A DNA stretch of 64,000 nt from Massilia frigida (lineage in GTDB: Bacteria; Pseudomonadota; Gammaproteobacteria; Burkholderiales; Burkholderiaceae_D): NCBI RefSeq assembly GCF_011682175.1, contig NZ_WHJG01000007.1, positions 186,001-250,000 on the forward strand, read 5' to 3'. Made by a program: the position numbers and the translations under genes. The notes beneath the pieces are model-generated. The model was given only the letters and a program-made list of their open reading frames with translations. It did no database searches and was not told where the DNA came from. Shown in pieces: positions 9,025 to 17,459 of this stretch (the first letter of the stretch is position 1; each line of letters opens with the position of its first letter).

Positions 9025-12000
9025 ATGTTCGAAGCCGCCCGCATTACCGACCCCATTTCCCACACCAGCGCACTGGCCGGTTTTCTGGTCGGCGCGATCA
9101 TCGGCATCGCTCTCATCGCCGCCGTCGCCTTTGCCACCTTCACCTGCGGCTTCGGCGTGGCCCTGCTGGCGGGCCTGGCGGCCGGCGTCGGGGCGAGCGC
9201 CATCCTTTCGCTCAGCGAGAGCATCGGCAAGATGTTCTCGTCGCCGGCCGGGGTCATCGCCACCGGCTCGATGAACGTGTTCGCCAATAGCCTGGCGTCG
9301 GCCTACGCCACCGTCAGCACCGTCGCCTGCAGCATGCACCCGCCGGCGCCGGTGGTGGCCGACGGCTCCGGCAACGTCTTCATCAACAGCCTGCCGGCGG
9401 CGCGCAAGAGCGACACCATCGTCTGCGGCGCCAAGATCGACGGCGGCTCGGACAATGTGTTCATCGGCGGCGGCACCGTGCGTTACAAGGAAGTGGCCGA
9501 CGAAGTCCCGGCCTGGCTGCGCACCACGGTCGACTGGGCCTTCGCGCTGGCCGGCCTGGTGGGCGGCCTGGCGGGGCTGGTCAAGGCGGCCGGCGGGCTA
9601 TCGAAGGCGCTGCTGCCGTGCGCGGCCAAATTCATCGGCGGCTTCATCATCGGCGAAGCGGTGGGACGCTATGTCATCTCGCCGGTCGTCAGCCGCGTCA
9701 TGGGCGGCTTGTTCGGCAAACCGGTGGAGGTGGCCACCGGCCGCAAGATCCTGCTGGCGCAGGATGAAATCGACTTTGTCGTGCAAAGCCCCCTGCCCCT
9801 GGCCGGCGCGCGCTTTTACGCCAGCAACCTGACTTGGGAAGGCAGCTTGGGCCGGGGCTGGGTACTGCCCTGGGACCTGCGCCTGCAGCAGCGCGACGGC
9901 AAGATCTGGTACAGCGACGGCCAGGGCCGCGAAACCGGCTTCCCGCTGGTGCAGCCGGGGCACACGGCCTTCAGCGAATCCGAACAATGCTACCTGGCGT
10001 GCAGCGCCGACGGCCAGTACATCCTGTACACCCTCAACGAAACCTACTTCGACTTCGGCCACCTCGACCTGGCCAGCGACAACATCGCCTGGCTGCGCCG
10101 GGTCGAGGACCGCAGCGCCCAGTGGATCAGCTACCAGCGCGACGACGCCGGCCGGGTCGAAACGATCCGCTCCAGCGGCGGCCAGGAACTGCGCCTGCAC
10201 TACAGTGCCCTGCCGGCGCGCCTGACGATGGTCGAATGCACCGAGGGCGGCACGCCCGGACCGCTGGTGCGCTACGGCTACGACGGCGCCGGCCAGCTGC
10301 TCTCGGTCACCGATGCCAATGGCGACCTGTCGCGCCAGTTCACCTGGGCCGACGGCCTGATGACCAGCCACACCACGGCGCTCGGCCTGGTATCGAGCTA
10401 CACCTGGGCCGTCGTCGAAGGCCAGCCGCGGGTGGTGGCCTGCCGCTCCAGCGAAGGCGAACACACCGAATTCCGCTACGACGTGGCGGGACGCCAGAGC
10501 TGGGCCACCGACGAACTGGGACGCAGCGCGCACTGGGTCTACGACGAGAACTTCCAGATCGTCGCCTGCACCGATCTCGATGGCGGCAGCTACCGCATGC
10601 ACTACAACGCGGCCGGCCAGCCGCTCCTGATCGAGCTGCCGGGCGAGCGCACGATCGCCTTCGAATACGACCAGACCGGCCGCATTGTCGCCGAGACCGA
10701 CCCGCTCGGGCGCGTGACGCACACCGCCTACGACGGCAACAGCCTGCGCGTGAGCCAGCTGACCACGGCCGACGGCAAGCGCTGGAGCGCGCATTACGAT
10801 TACCTGGGCCGCCTGCTGTCGAGCACCGACCCGCTGGGCCGCGAAGCGCGCCAGGAATACCCGCCCGGCCTCAGTCCCTACCCGGTGCTGCGCATCGATG
10901 CGCGCGGCGGGCGCAAGTTCCTGGCCTGGAACCGGCGCGGCCTGCTCACCTCCTACACCGACTGCTCCGGCAAGACCACGCAGTACGCGTACGATGCCGA
11001 CGGCCTGCTGGCCGAAGCGATCGATCCGATGGGCCAGCGCACCCGCATCGAGCGCATGCGCAGCGGCGAACCGGTGCGGGTCACCCTGCCCGACGGCAGC
11101 GTCGAAGCGTTCGAGTACAACGCGGCCGGCCACCTGGTCGAGCGCCGCTATGGCGCCGAGCGCGTCAACCAATGGGTGCGCAATGCGCGCGGCCAGGTGC
11201 TGGAGGCGATCGACCCGGCGCAGCGCCGCCTGCGCTATCGCTACGATGTGAAGGGCCGCGTGGTGGCGATGGAAGCCGGCAGCGACGCCCATTACCGCTT
11301 CGAATACGACAGCGCCGACCGCCTCGCGCGCGAAATCCGGCCTGACGGCATGGAGCGCCTGCTGCGCTACGACGCGGCGGGCAGCCTGGTGGAGATCGAA
11401 AAGATCGGCGCGCCGCTGCCGGCGCAAGCCGAACGGCCGCGCCGCAGCACCCGCTTCGAGCGCGACAAGATGGGACGCCTGCTGGCGCGCCTGACCGCCA
11501 GCGCCACCACCCGCTATGCCTGGGACCAGCAAGACCGCCTGCTGGGCGGCGCGCGCGTGCCGACCGATGCCGGCGCCGCGCTCGGCGTGGTGGCCAGCAC
11601 GGTCAACTTCGACTATGACGACGCCGGCCGCCTGGTGGCCGAACACGGCGCCGAGGGCGCGGTCGGCTACGCATTCGACGAACTCGATAACCTGACCACG
11701 CTGAACCTGCCGCACGGGCAACGCATCGACACGCTCACGTACGGCGCCGGCCATGTGCACCAGATCCGCAGCGAGCAGCACGTCATCAGCGACTTCGAGC
11801 GCGACGACCTGCACCGCGAAGTGCAGCGCACCCAAGGCCGCCTGACCCAGCGCATGGGCTACGACGCGCTCGGACGGCGCGCCTGGCAGGCGAGCGGCCT
11901 GCATGCCGACAGCGTGGGCCAGGAACAGGGCCGCCTGTGGCGCAATTACCGCTACACCCCGGCCGGCGAACTGGCCGAACAGCGCGACAATCTGCGCGGC

Positions 12001-13317
12001 GGCATCGACTTCCAGTACGATCCGGCCGGCCAGCTGCAACGCGAAACGCGCAGCGCCGAGCAGCGCCAGGAACAATTCGCGTGGGACGCGGCCGGCAATC
12101 TGCTGGACGACATCGGCGCCAGGAGCCGCGGCCAGGTGGAGGGAAACCGCCTGCGCGTGTGGCAGGATATCCGCTTCGACTACGATGCCTGGGGCAATGT
12201 GGCGACCAAGCGCAAGGGCGCGCACCAGGTGCAGCGGTTCACCTTCGACGCCGAGGACCGCCTGATCAAGGTCAGCACCGAATCCTTGCGCGGGCTGGTG
12301 GAAATGCGCTTCGACTACGACCCGCTGGGCCGGCGCATCGCCAGCACCGAGACCCGCACCGACACGCGCGGCATCACGCAAGCGGAGCGCAAGCGCTTCG
12401 TCTGGCAAGGCTTGCGCATGGCGCAGGAAGTGCGCGAGCGTGGCGTGAGCAGCTATGTGTACAGCCCGGACGCGGCCTACACGCCGCTGGCGCGCATCGA
12501 TGCGGTGATCGGCGGGGCGATGGCGGCGGCGGCGATCGACAATGCCCGCCAAGGCACGCGCGTGTTCCACTTTCACACCGACCTGGTGGGCGCGCCGCTT
12601 GAAGTGACCGACGACGCCGGCGAGATTGCCTGGGCTGGCAAGTACAAGGCCTGGGGCAAGGTCGATGAAGGCGAGGACGCGGCCCTGGTGGCGCGCATCG
12701 ACCAGCCGCTGCGCTTTCCGGGACAGTACGAAGACCACGGAACAGGGCTGCACTACAACACGTTCCGGTATTATGATCCGGATGTGGGACGCTACATCAG
12801 CCAGGACCCGATCGGGCTCGATGGCGGCGCGAACTTGTATGCCTACGCGCCCAATCCGAGCGGGTGGATGGATCCGCTGGGGTGGATTCATGAGACGACG
12901 CCGGGGTACTTCGTGTACGAACTCTGGGCGCCGGGTGCCACCAAGCCATACTATGTCGGCATTACCGACGACCTGGCCCGGCGCAAGACAGAGCATCGCG
13001 AATCCGGCCGCATGCCGAAGGGGGCATCGATGAAGACGATTGCAGATGACGTTACGTATGGTAAAGCTCGTGGCATCGAACAAGCACACATAGAATTTAA
13101 AGAAACGAAGACCGGAACGGTGGGATCCGATCTGAAGAAGGCAACTACATACGACCAGCGAGGCAACAAAATTGCCTCATTCGATCACGATAATTTGACC
13201 CGCGACCGAACCCGCCAGGCATATTTTGAAAGCGAATTTAAAGCCGAGAAAGCGCGACTTGACGCCAGTGCCGATGGCAGTGGCAGCAAAGGTAGCAAAG
13301 GCGCGGGAGGCTGCTGA
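9025..13317 (+). CDS. PAAR-Rhs type VI effector with GIY-YIG nuclease-like C-terminal toxin
   Basis: 1430 residues. Order of parts: hydrophobic segment about 18-65; PAAR domain about 75-155 ([59 protein letters not shown]); second hydrophobic segment about 168-225; DUF6531-type entry ([19 protein letters not shown]) near 240; then a long array of YD/RHS repeats to about 1130; the Rhs core ending [19 protein letters not shown] (DPIGLDGG at 1261-1268) and MDPLGW at 1282-1287, the usual autoproteolysis and toxin boundary. The variable tip (1288-1430) reads as GIY-YIG nuclease-like: Tyr1298, YVG with Tyr1310, Arg1319/1320, His1324 and Glu1352 in GIEQAHIEF. The PAAR and helices would cap VgrG with help from EagR; the tip is the presumed DNA-cutting toxin. 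GC content falls sharply in the last 300 bases, a sign of toxin exchange. Confidence 0.92.
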   Translation: MFEAARITDPISHTSALAGFLVGAIIGIALIAAVAFATFTCGFGVALLAGLAAGVGASAILSLSESIGKMFSSPAGVIATGSMNVFANSLASAYATVSTVACSMHPPAPVVADGSGNVFINSLPAARKSDTIVCGAKIDGGSDNVFIGGGTVRYKEVADEVPAWLRTTVDWAFALAGLVGGLAGLVKAAGGLSKALLPCAAKFIGGFIIGEAVGRYVISPVVSRVMGGLFGKPVEVATGRKILLAQDEIDFVVQSPLPLAGARFYASNLTWEGSLGRGWVLPWDLRLQQRDGKIWYSDGQGRETGFPLVQPGHTAFSESEQCYLACSADGQYILYTLNETYFDFGHLDLASDNIAWLRRVEDRSAQWISYQRDDAGRVETIRSSGGQELRLHYSALPARLTMVECTEGGTPGPLVRYGYDGAGQLLSVTDANGDLSRQFTWADGLMTSHTTALGLVSSYTWAVVEGQPRVVACRSSEGEHTEFRYDVAGRQSWATDELGRSAHWVYDENFQIVACTDLDGGSYRMHYNAAGQPLLIELPGERTIAFEYDQTGRIVAETDPLGRVTHTAYDGNSLRVSQLTTADGKRWSAHYDYLGRLLSSTDPLGREARQEYPPGLSPYPVLRIDARGGRKFLAWNRRGLLTSYTDCSGKTTQYAYDADGLLAEAIDPMGQRTRIERMRSGEPVRVTLPDGSVEAFEYNAAGHLVERRYGAERVNQWVRNARGQVLEAIDPAQRRLRYRYDVKGRVVAMEAGSDAHYRFEYDSADRLAREIRPDGMERLLRYDAAGSLVEIEKIGAPLPAQAERPRRSTRFERDKMGRLLARLTASATTRYAWDQQDRLLGGARVPTDAGAALGVVASTVNFDYDDAGRLVAEHGAEGAVGYAFDELDNLTTLNLPHGQRIDTLTYGAGHVHQIRSEQHVISDFERDDLHREVQRTQGRLTQRMGYDALGRRAWQASGLHADSVGQEQGRLWRNYRYTPAGELAEQRDNLRGGIDFQYDPAGQLQRETRSAEQRQEQFAWDAAGNLLDDIGARSRGQVEGNRLRVWQDIRFDYDAWGNVATKRKGAHQVQRFTFDAEDRLIKVSTESLRGLVEMRFDYDPLGRRIASTETRTDTRGITQAERKRFVWQGLRMAQEVRERGVSSYVYSPDAAYTPLARIDAVIGGAMAAAAIDNARQGTRVFHFHTDLVGAPLEVTDDAGEIAWAGKYKAWGKVDEGEDAALVARIDQPLRFPGQYEDHGTGLHYNTFRYYDPDVGRYISQDPIGLDGGANLYAYAPNPSGWMDPLGWIHETTPGYFVYELWAPGATKPYYVGITDDLARRKTEHRESGRMPKGASMKTIADDVTYGKARGIEQAHIEFKETKTGTVGSDLKKATTYDQRGNKIASFDHDNLTRDRTRQAYFESEFKAEKARLDASADGSGSKGSKGAGGC

Positions 13318-13358
13318 GCGGCCAGTTGGAAAATGCATTTATCAATAAGGAGCGTGTA

Positions 13359-14060
13359 ATGGGATGGTGGAGTGCACCGGACAACCCGGAAGTAACCGTT
13401 GGCGATGCCGTACTGGACTCGGTCCGGCATTTTCTGCGCGATTTCAGCCGCGAATACCAGGAAGATTTGTCGCGAAAGCCGACCCTTCAGGAACTTGAAT
13501 ACGCCCTGAATCTGGCGTTCAAAGTCAACGTCGACAGCGACATCCTCGACGGCTTTGACGAACTGGAGATCAAACAGGTCGCGCTGAAAACTGCCAAACG
13601 ACCGAAAAAACATAAAGTGACGCCAGGCGATATTTTTGCATACCGGCTGGAGGACGGCCGTTTCGGGTTTGGCCGCGTCGTCAGCCTTGCATCCGTCGGC
13701 GCATTTGCTGAGATCTTTGACTATTTCTCCGATCAACCCGTATTTGACTACAGCAAGCTCGATAAATGGCTTGTGCCGCCGGTACCGATTGAAAGCTATG
13801 CGCTGCTGGAGACGCGCTCGATTGGCGATTGGCGCACCATTGGCCATACGCCAGATTTCGTGCCCGGGCCGAAGTTCAACTCGCTGCGTTATCGGTACGG
13901 TTCCACCCCGAACACGCTAATGGCGATCGATATTTATGGCAAAAAGGCGCCAATCAGCGCTGCTGAAGCCGAAGGCTTGCAGGAATACTCTTCCTATGAC
14001 GATTTCACCTTTAACGAATTCATCGTCAGTCATGTCCCGCCCCGCGCGAAGGAAAAATGA
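13359..14060 (+). CDS. Imm26-family immunity protein, copy 1
   Basis: A 233-residue protein. The ATG at 13359 has AAGGAG six bases upstream; an earlier in-frame start at 13326 has none. The N-terminal helical half (MGWWSAPDNPEVTVGDAVLD...) is followed by the Imm26-type strand cluster KVTPGDIFAYRLEDGRFGFGRVV at about residues 88-110, which is the signature I used. Placed 41 bases after the Rhs stop codon, in the standard effector-immunity order. Expected to neutralise the nuclease tip in the cytoplasm of the producer and its kin. Base composition is lower in GC than the Rhs core, like the toxin tip. Confidence 0.85.
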   Translation: MGWWSAPDNPEVTVGDAVLDSVRHFLRDFSREYQEDLSRKPTLQELEYALNLAFKVNVDSDILDGFDELEIKQVALKTAKRPKKHKVTPGDIFAYRLEDGRFGFGRVVSLASVGAFAEIFDYFSDQPVFDYSKLDKWLVPPVPIESYALLETRSIGDWRTIGHTPDFVPGPKFNSLRYRYGSTPNTLMAIDIYGKKAPISAAEAEGLQEYSSYDDFTFNEFIVSHVPPRAKEK

Positions 14061-14102
14061 GTCCATACGCCAAATGTGCAGCTTCTGAATAGGAAGAGAT
14101 TG

Positions 14103-14804
14103 ATGGGATGGTGGAGTGCGCCGGACAATCCGGAAGTAAGCGTAGGCGATGCCGTGCTGGATTCGGTACGGCATTTTCTGCGTAATTTCAGCAGCGAGTA
14201 CCAGGAAGACTTGTCGCGCAAACCGACGCTGCAGGAACTTGAATACGCCCTGAATCTGGCGTTCAAAGTCAACGTCGACAGTGCCATCCTCGACGGCGTC
14301 GACGAACTGGAAGTCAAGCAGGTTGCCCTGAAAACCGCCAAGCGGCCAACGAAGCACAAGGTGACGCCAGGCGATATTTTTGCGTACAAGCGGGAAGACG
14401 GCCGCTTCGGATTTGGCCGCGTGGTCGCCGCCGCCTCGGTCGGTGCGTTTGCCGAAATCTTCGATTATTTCGCCGAACAGCCGGTCTTCGATTACACCAA
14501 GATCGATACCTGGCTGGTGCCGCCGGTGCCCATCGAAAGCTACTCCCTGCTCGAAATGCGTTCGATTGGCGACTGGCGCATTATCGGCCACACGCCGGAC
14601 TTTGTGCTGGGTCCGAAATACAAGGCCTTGCGTTATGTCTATGGTTCCAACCCGAACACGCTGATGTGGAAGAATATGGAAGGCAAGTCGGCACCAATCA
14701 CCCCGGCCGAGGCGGAAGGACTGCCGCGCTACGTCGGCCTGGACGATTATCTGTTCGAGCAGCACCTCGCCAGCCACGTTCCACCGCGCAAACCAGCTAA
14801 ATAG
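14103..14804 (+). CDS. Imm26-family immunity protein, copy 2 (tandem paralogue)
   Basis: The same length (233 residues) as the preceding gene and, by eye, about three quarters identical to it; the first 90 residues are nearly unchanged while the last 45 differ strongly (TLMWKNMEGKSAPITPAEAEGLPRY against TLMAIDIYGKKAPISAAEAEGLQEY in the first copy, then a different tail). The start at 14103 (ATGGGATGGTGG) matches the start of copy 1 and follows AGGAAGAG. A hairpin without a T-run (TGTTCCG...CGGAACA, 14813-14836) lies just after the stop. Either a second immunity gene for a related toxin or an expanded resistance pair. Confidence 0.82.
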   Translation: MGWWSAPDNPEVSVGDAVLDSVRHFLRNFSSEYQEDLSRKPTLQELEYALNLAFKVNVDSAILDGVDELEVKQVALKTAKRPTKHKVTPGDIFAYKREDGRFGFGRVVAAASVGAFAEIFDYFAEQPVFDYTKIDTWLVPPVPIESYSLLEMRSIGDWRIIGHTPDFVLGPKYKALRYVYGSNPNTLMWKNMEGKSAPITPAEAEGLPRYVGLDDYLFEQHLASHVPPRKPAK

Positions 14805-14862
14805 CGTGCACATGTTCCGTCGCCTGCGGCGGAACAGATCAACGGAGGGCGGGTGGCAGCCA

Positions 14863-15307
14863 CTATCCCGCTCGACCGCAGAATTTGCCCCACTGGTTGC
14901 GCAGGCAGTGCCCGAACGCCTTCGCCACCGCCAACTTGCCCTGCACCGTTCTCAAGGTAACCGTGCAAACGAAAGGGGCGCCCCCCGCATTGCATGGGGA
15001 GCGCAGCGACGGGTAGGTCGGCATTGAACTGTATGTACACGCTCGCTTGCGCAAGCTCCGCCAACGCGATGCCCTTGTTGACCAGCGCGCGCTGCAAAAA
15101 CGCCGCGTCATTTTTAGCGACCTGGGAGGCGCCGCGAGTAGACGGTATGGCAACACCGTCGAGCAATAGCAACAGAAAGGCGTAGTCAGGCGCGCTCGCC
15201 TCCTTGTACAGCTCGCCGAGCGCCCGGTAGCCGCCCACATCGTTATTGCGGCCGACGAAAGACTGCGACACGCCTGCCGCCACATGCTTCAAGGTTCCAA
15301 GCTTCAT
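14863..15307 (-). pseudogene. Frameshifted small gene (about 147 aa), unknown function
   Basis: Two frames join into one protein if a single base is removed from the six-C run at 14981-14986 (six G on the coding strand). The first frame runs from the ATG at 15307 (AGGA six bases upstream) as MKLGTLKHVAAGVSQSFVG... to LPMQCGG; the second continues APFVCTVTLRTVQGKLAVAK...and ends at 14863. The interval of 445 bases is not a multiple of three, as expected. It is either a true indel mutation or a sequencing error in a homopolymer. I do not recognise the family; no signal peptide or membrane segment is evident. Confidence 0.6.
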
Positions 15308-15579
15308 CATGCATCCTAGGTGGAAGGGGCCATACAGGCAGCACAGCGCATGCCACCCGGACTGCCATCCCCGGCGTTCGTTTTCCGGTTTATTCATATT
15401 AATATTCGGACACCTCATATTGCCGATCGACATCACTGGCGCGAATAACGCATATAGCCGTGAATTTGGCATTATTGACGTCAGTGATATGAGGCATCAT
15501 AAATCGAAATTTTCTTTATAGCTGAGACTCTCTTATACTGCACTGCAACAACGCAATTTAATCCCCAGGAGAGTTCCAA

Positions 15580-15846
15580 ATGAGCAGCGCCACCTACACC
15601 CAACCGACGAACCAAGGCTTCCGCCATTACCTGACCGACGTCAGCAATGCGGCGCGTGCCTTTGCCGCAGCGCTGTTCGCAGCGCAAGAGCGCCAGTTCA
15701 TCACGCAGGAAGTAGCGCTCAAGCCAACCCAGAACGACCGTGCGCGCATGCGCAGCCACCGCAAGCTGATCGTCCTGGCGAATGCCTACCAGCATATGCA
15801 TCCTAGCCTGGCGGCCGAACTGCGCAACCTGGCAGCGCGGGGTTGA
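15580..15846 (+). CDS. Small hypothetical protein (88 aa)
   Basis: An 88-residue basic, helical protein (MSSATYTQPTNQGFRHYLTD...). The start has CAGGAGAG about eight bases upstream, a strong site. The preceding AT-rich stretch holds promoter-like elements (TTGACG at 15475-15480 with CATAAA 17 bases later, and TATACT at 15534-15539). It is followed two bases after its stop by a 37-codon membrane-peptide frame, suggesting a two-gene cassette. Family not recognised. The larger gap 15308-15579 otherwise holds only AT-rich sequence with a perfect ATATTAATAT palindrome at 15396-15405. Confidence 0.7.
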   Translation: MSSATYTQPTNQGFRHYLTDVSNAARAFAAALFAAQERQFITQEVALKPTQNDRARMRSHRKLIVLANAYQHMHPSLAAELRNLAARG

Positions 15847-15848
15847 TC

Positions 15849-15962
15849 ATGGAAGTGATCGAATATCTCCCGGGCGCCCTGGCCGCCATCGCGTTTGTCG
15901 TGCGCGTCGCCATCTTCTTCCGCGACGGCCCTGAGCCGGAGCAGGAACAGCAAGACGCATAA
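15849..15962 (+). CDS. Tiny membrane peptide (37 aa)
   Basis: An ATG at 15849, two bases after the preceding stop codon, opens 37 codons ending at the TAA 15960-15962. The peptide starts MEVIEYLPGALAAIAFVVR, forms one hydrophobic helix of about 18 residues, and ends in an acidic Gln/Glu-rich tail (PEPEQEQQDA). Tight coupling and a helix-plus-acidic-tail layout argue for a real product, but there is no independent ribosome-binding site beyond a G-rich run. Function unknown. Confidence 0.45.
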   Translation: MEVIEYLPGALAAIAFVVRVAIFFRDGPEPEQEQQDA

Positions 15963-16051
15963 GTTCCCCCGGCCGCGCTCGCGGCCGGATGCATTTCCCG
16001 CGCTGCCACCGCCGCGGCGCACAAAACGCTTCCCTCCGGACAACTCATATA

Positions 16052-16093
16052 AAAATATTTTATCTTGTGATATATTATCCAGATACATATTGA
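16052..16093 (+). promoter_or_regulatory. AT-rich promoter/operator region of the BigR-like operon
   Basis: Within a strikingly AT-rich 60-base block there are two palindromes, AAAATATTTT (16052-16061) and GATATATTATC (16069-16079), and a promoter-like pair TTGTGA (16065-16070) and TATTGA (16088-16093) with 17 bases between. BigR-family repressors bind AT-rich dyads overlapping their own promoters (family knowledge), so this is the likely autoregulatory site of the gene at 16110. Confidence 0.5.
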
Positions 16094-16109
16094 GTGACGT
16101 TTCCAAGCC

Positions 16110-16463
16110 ATGCCCAAGCCGGACAATCCGTTTGACCTTGCACGCTTCACCGAAGGCGCGGACAAAGCCTGCGCCCTGCTGAAAGTGCTGGTCAACCGCG
16201 ACCGCCTGCTGTTGCTGTGCCAGCTGTCTCACCATGAGCGCAACGTGGGCGAGCTGGAACAACTGACCGGCATTCGCCAGCCGACACTGTCGCAGCAGCT
16301 CACCGTGTTGCGCAACGAGCAACTGGTCAGCACCCGGCGCGCCGGCAAGCAGATTTTTTACTCGCTGAGCAGCGCGCAGGCGACGGCCGTCATGGACGTG
16401 TTGTATCAGCAATTCTGTTCACCCACCCCGGAGCAACACGACGATGCCATCACTCCACGCTGA
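16110..16463 (+). CDS. ArsR/SmtB-family repressor, BigR/SqrR-like persulfide sensor
   Basis: A 117-residue winged-helix protein: ALLKVLVNRDRLLLLCQL, recognition helix region GIRQPTLSQQLTVLRNEQLV and wing RRAGKQIFYSL. Cys37 and Cys103 are 66 residues apart, the same separation as the two redox cysteines of BigR (42 and 108), which sense hydrogen sulfide/persulfide by disulfide or polysulfide bonding. There is also a Cys21. It is followed by, and overlaps by 20 bases, a split YeeE/YedE transporter, the usual companion of BigR-type regulators. Expected to repress this operon until sulfide stress. Confidence 0.88.
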   Translation: MPKPDNPFDLARFTEGADKACALLKVLVNRDRLLLLCQLSHHERNVGELEQLTGIRQPTLSQQLTVLRNEQLVSTRRAGKQIFYSLSSAQATAVMDVLYQQFCSPTPEQHDDAITPR

Positions 16464-16878
16464 CCTGATCCGCGCGCTGGCGGGGGGCGCCCTGATCGGC
16501 CTCGCCGCCGCCATGTTCCTGTTGCTAAATGGCCGCATCGCCGGCATCAGCGGCATCCTCGGCGGGCTGCTGCGCCCGGTGCGTAGCGAACTTGGCTGGC
16601 GCATCGCCTTCCTGCTCGGGCTGGTCCTCTCCCCGCTGGTGTTCGCGCTGTTCGCTCCCCTGCCCCTGGTGCATGTCGGGGCCGGCAAGGCGAGCCTGAT
16701 CGTGGGCGGCCTGCTGGTCGGACTGGGCACCCGCTACGGTGCTGGCTGCACCAGCGGGCACGGTGTGTGCGGCATCGCGCGCCTGTCGCCCCGCTCGCTG
16801 GCCGCGACCGCCGTCTTCATGCTGGCCGGCTTCGTAACCGTGTTCGTGCTGCGCCATCTGTCCGGATCGGGCGCCTGA
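16444..16878 (+). CDS. YeeE/YedE (DUF395) transporter, N-terminal half protein
   Basis: 144 residues with four hydrophobic helices and the family signature GCTSGHGVCG (Cys pair at about residues 101 and 108), the motif that handles thiosulfate/sulfur in YeeE. Its start overlaps the regulator gene by 20 bases and its TGA overlaps the ATG of the next gene by one base, so the three are translated together. In many bacteria this transporter is encoded as two adjacent half-proteins, as here. Likely moves thiosulfate or another reduced-sulfur species across the inner membrane. Confidence 0.88.
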   Translation: MPSLHADLIRALAGGALIGLAAAMFLLLNGRIAGISGILGGLLRPVRSELGWRIAFLLGLVLSPLVFALFAPLPLVHVGAGKASLIVGGLLVGLGTRYGAGCTSGHGVCGIARLSPRSLAATAVFMLAGFVTVFVLRHLSGSGA

Positions 16879-17312
16879 TGAAATACGCCAGCACAGCCTT
16901 CATCAGCGGCCTGGTGTTCGGCCTTGGCCTGATCCTGTCAGGCATGACCGATCCTGCCAAGGTGATCGGTTTCCTGGACCTGGCCGGCGACTTCAATCCC
17001 GCCCTGGCGTTGGTGATGGCCGGCGCCATTCCGGTGGCGGCCATCGCCTTCCGCATCGCGGCCCGGCGCTCAACCACACTGCTGGACGGAGCGCTGCACC
17101 TGCCCGACGCGCGCAAGATCGACCGGCGCCTGCTGATCGGCGCGCTGACCTTCGGCGCCGGCTGGGGCGTGGCCGGCTACTGCCCCGGTCCCGCGCTGGC
17201 GTCGCTCATGACGGGCGGCGGCGATGCCTTGCTGTTCGTGGCGGCGATGGTGGGCGGGATGCTGCTCTTTGAATTGATCGAATCGGTCCGCAAGGCGCGC
17301 CGCGCCCCGTAA
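16878..17312 (+). CDS. YeeE/YedE (DUF395) transporter, C-terminal half protein
   Basis: The second half protein, also 144 residues, starting at the ATG overlapping the preceding stop (16878). It has about four membrane helices (FISGLVFGLGLILSGM, PALALVMAGAIPVAAIAF, LLIGALTFGAGWGVAGY, ALLFVAAMVGGMLLFELI) and the paired signature GYCPGPAL (Cys about residue 101). The two halves presumably assemble into one pore with pseudo-twofold symmetry. Regulated with its partner by the BigR-like repressor. Confidence 0.88.
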   Translation: MKYASTAFISGLVFGLGLILSGMTDPAKVIGFLDLAGDFNPALALVMAGAIPVAAIAFRIAARRSTTLLDGALHLPDARKIDRRLLIGALTFGAGWGVAGYCPGPALASLMTGGGDALLFVAAMVGGMLLFELIESVRKARRAP

Positions 17313-17459
17313 TCACGAGCACGCGTTGCGCCTCCGGCACGCTCGTGCACACGGAAAACGCGCGACCGACAAGCCGCCCACACCCCGCCGCGCCTGCGCT
17401 AGAATGCGATCCTGCAACTTCTCGCATTTCCTTTCATTTCCTCTCGAACTGTATTTACC

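Noticed and set aside
9598-13089. Very long open frame (1163 codons) on the minus strand opposite the Rhs gene
   Set aside because: It is a shadow of high-GC, repeat-rich coding sequence on the plus strand; no ribosome-binding site, and the composition (His/Ala/Arg rich without motif) is typical of antisense frames.
14813-14836. Hairpin after the second Imm26 gene as a terminator
   Set aside because: The stem has a mismatch and is not followed by a T-run, so intrinsic termination cannot be claimed.
14806-15027. 73-codon plus-strand frame after the second Imm26 gene
   Set aside because: Arg-rich, overlaps the better supported minus-strand frameshifted gene, and its start codon follows the hairpin without a ribosome-binding site.
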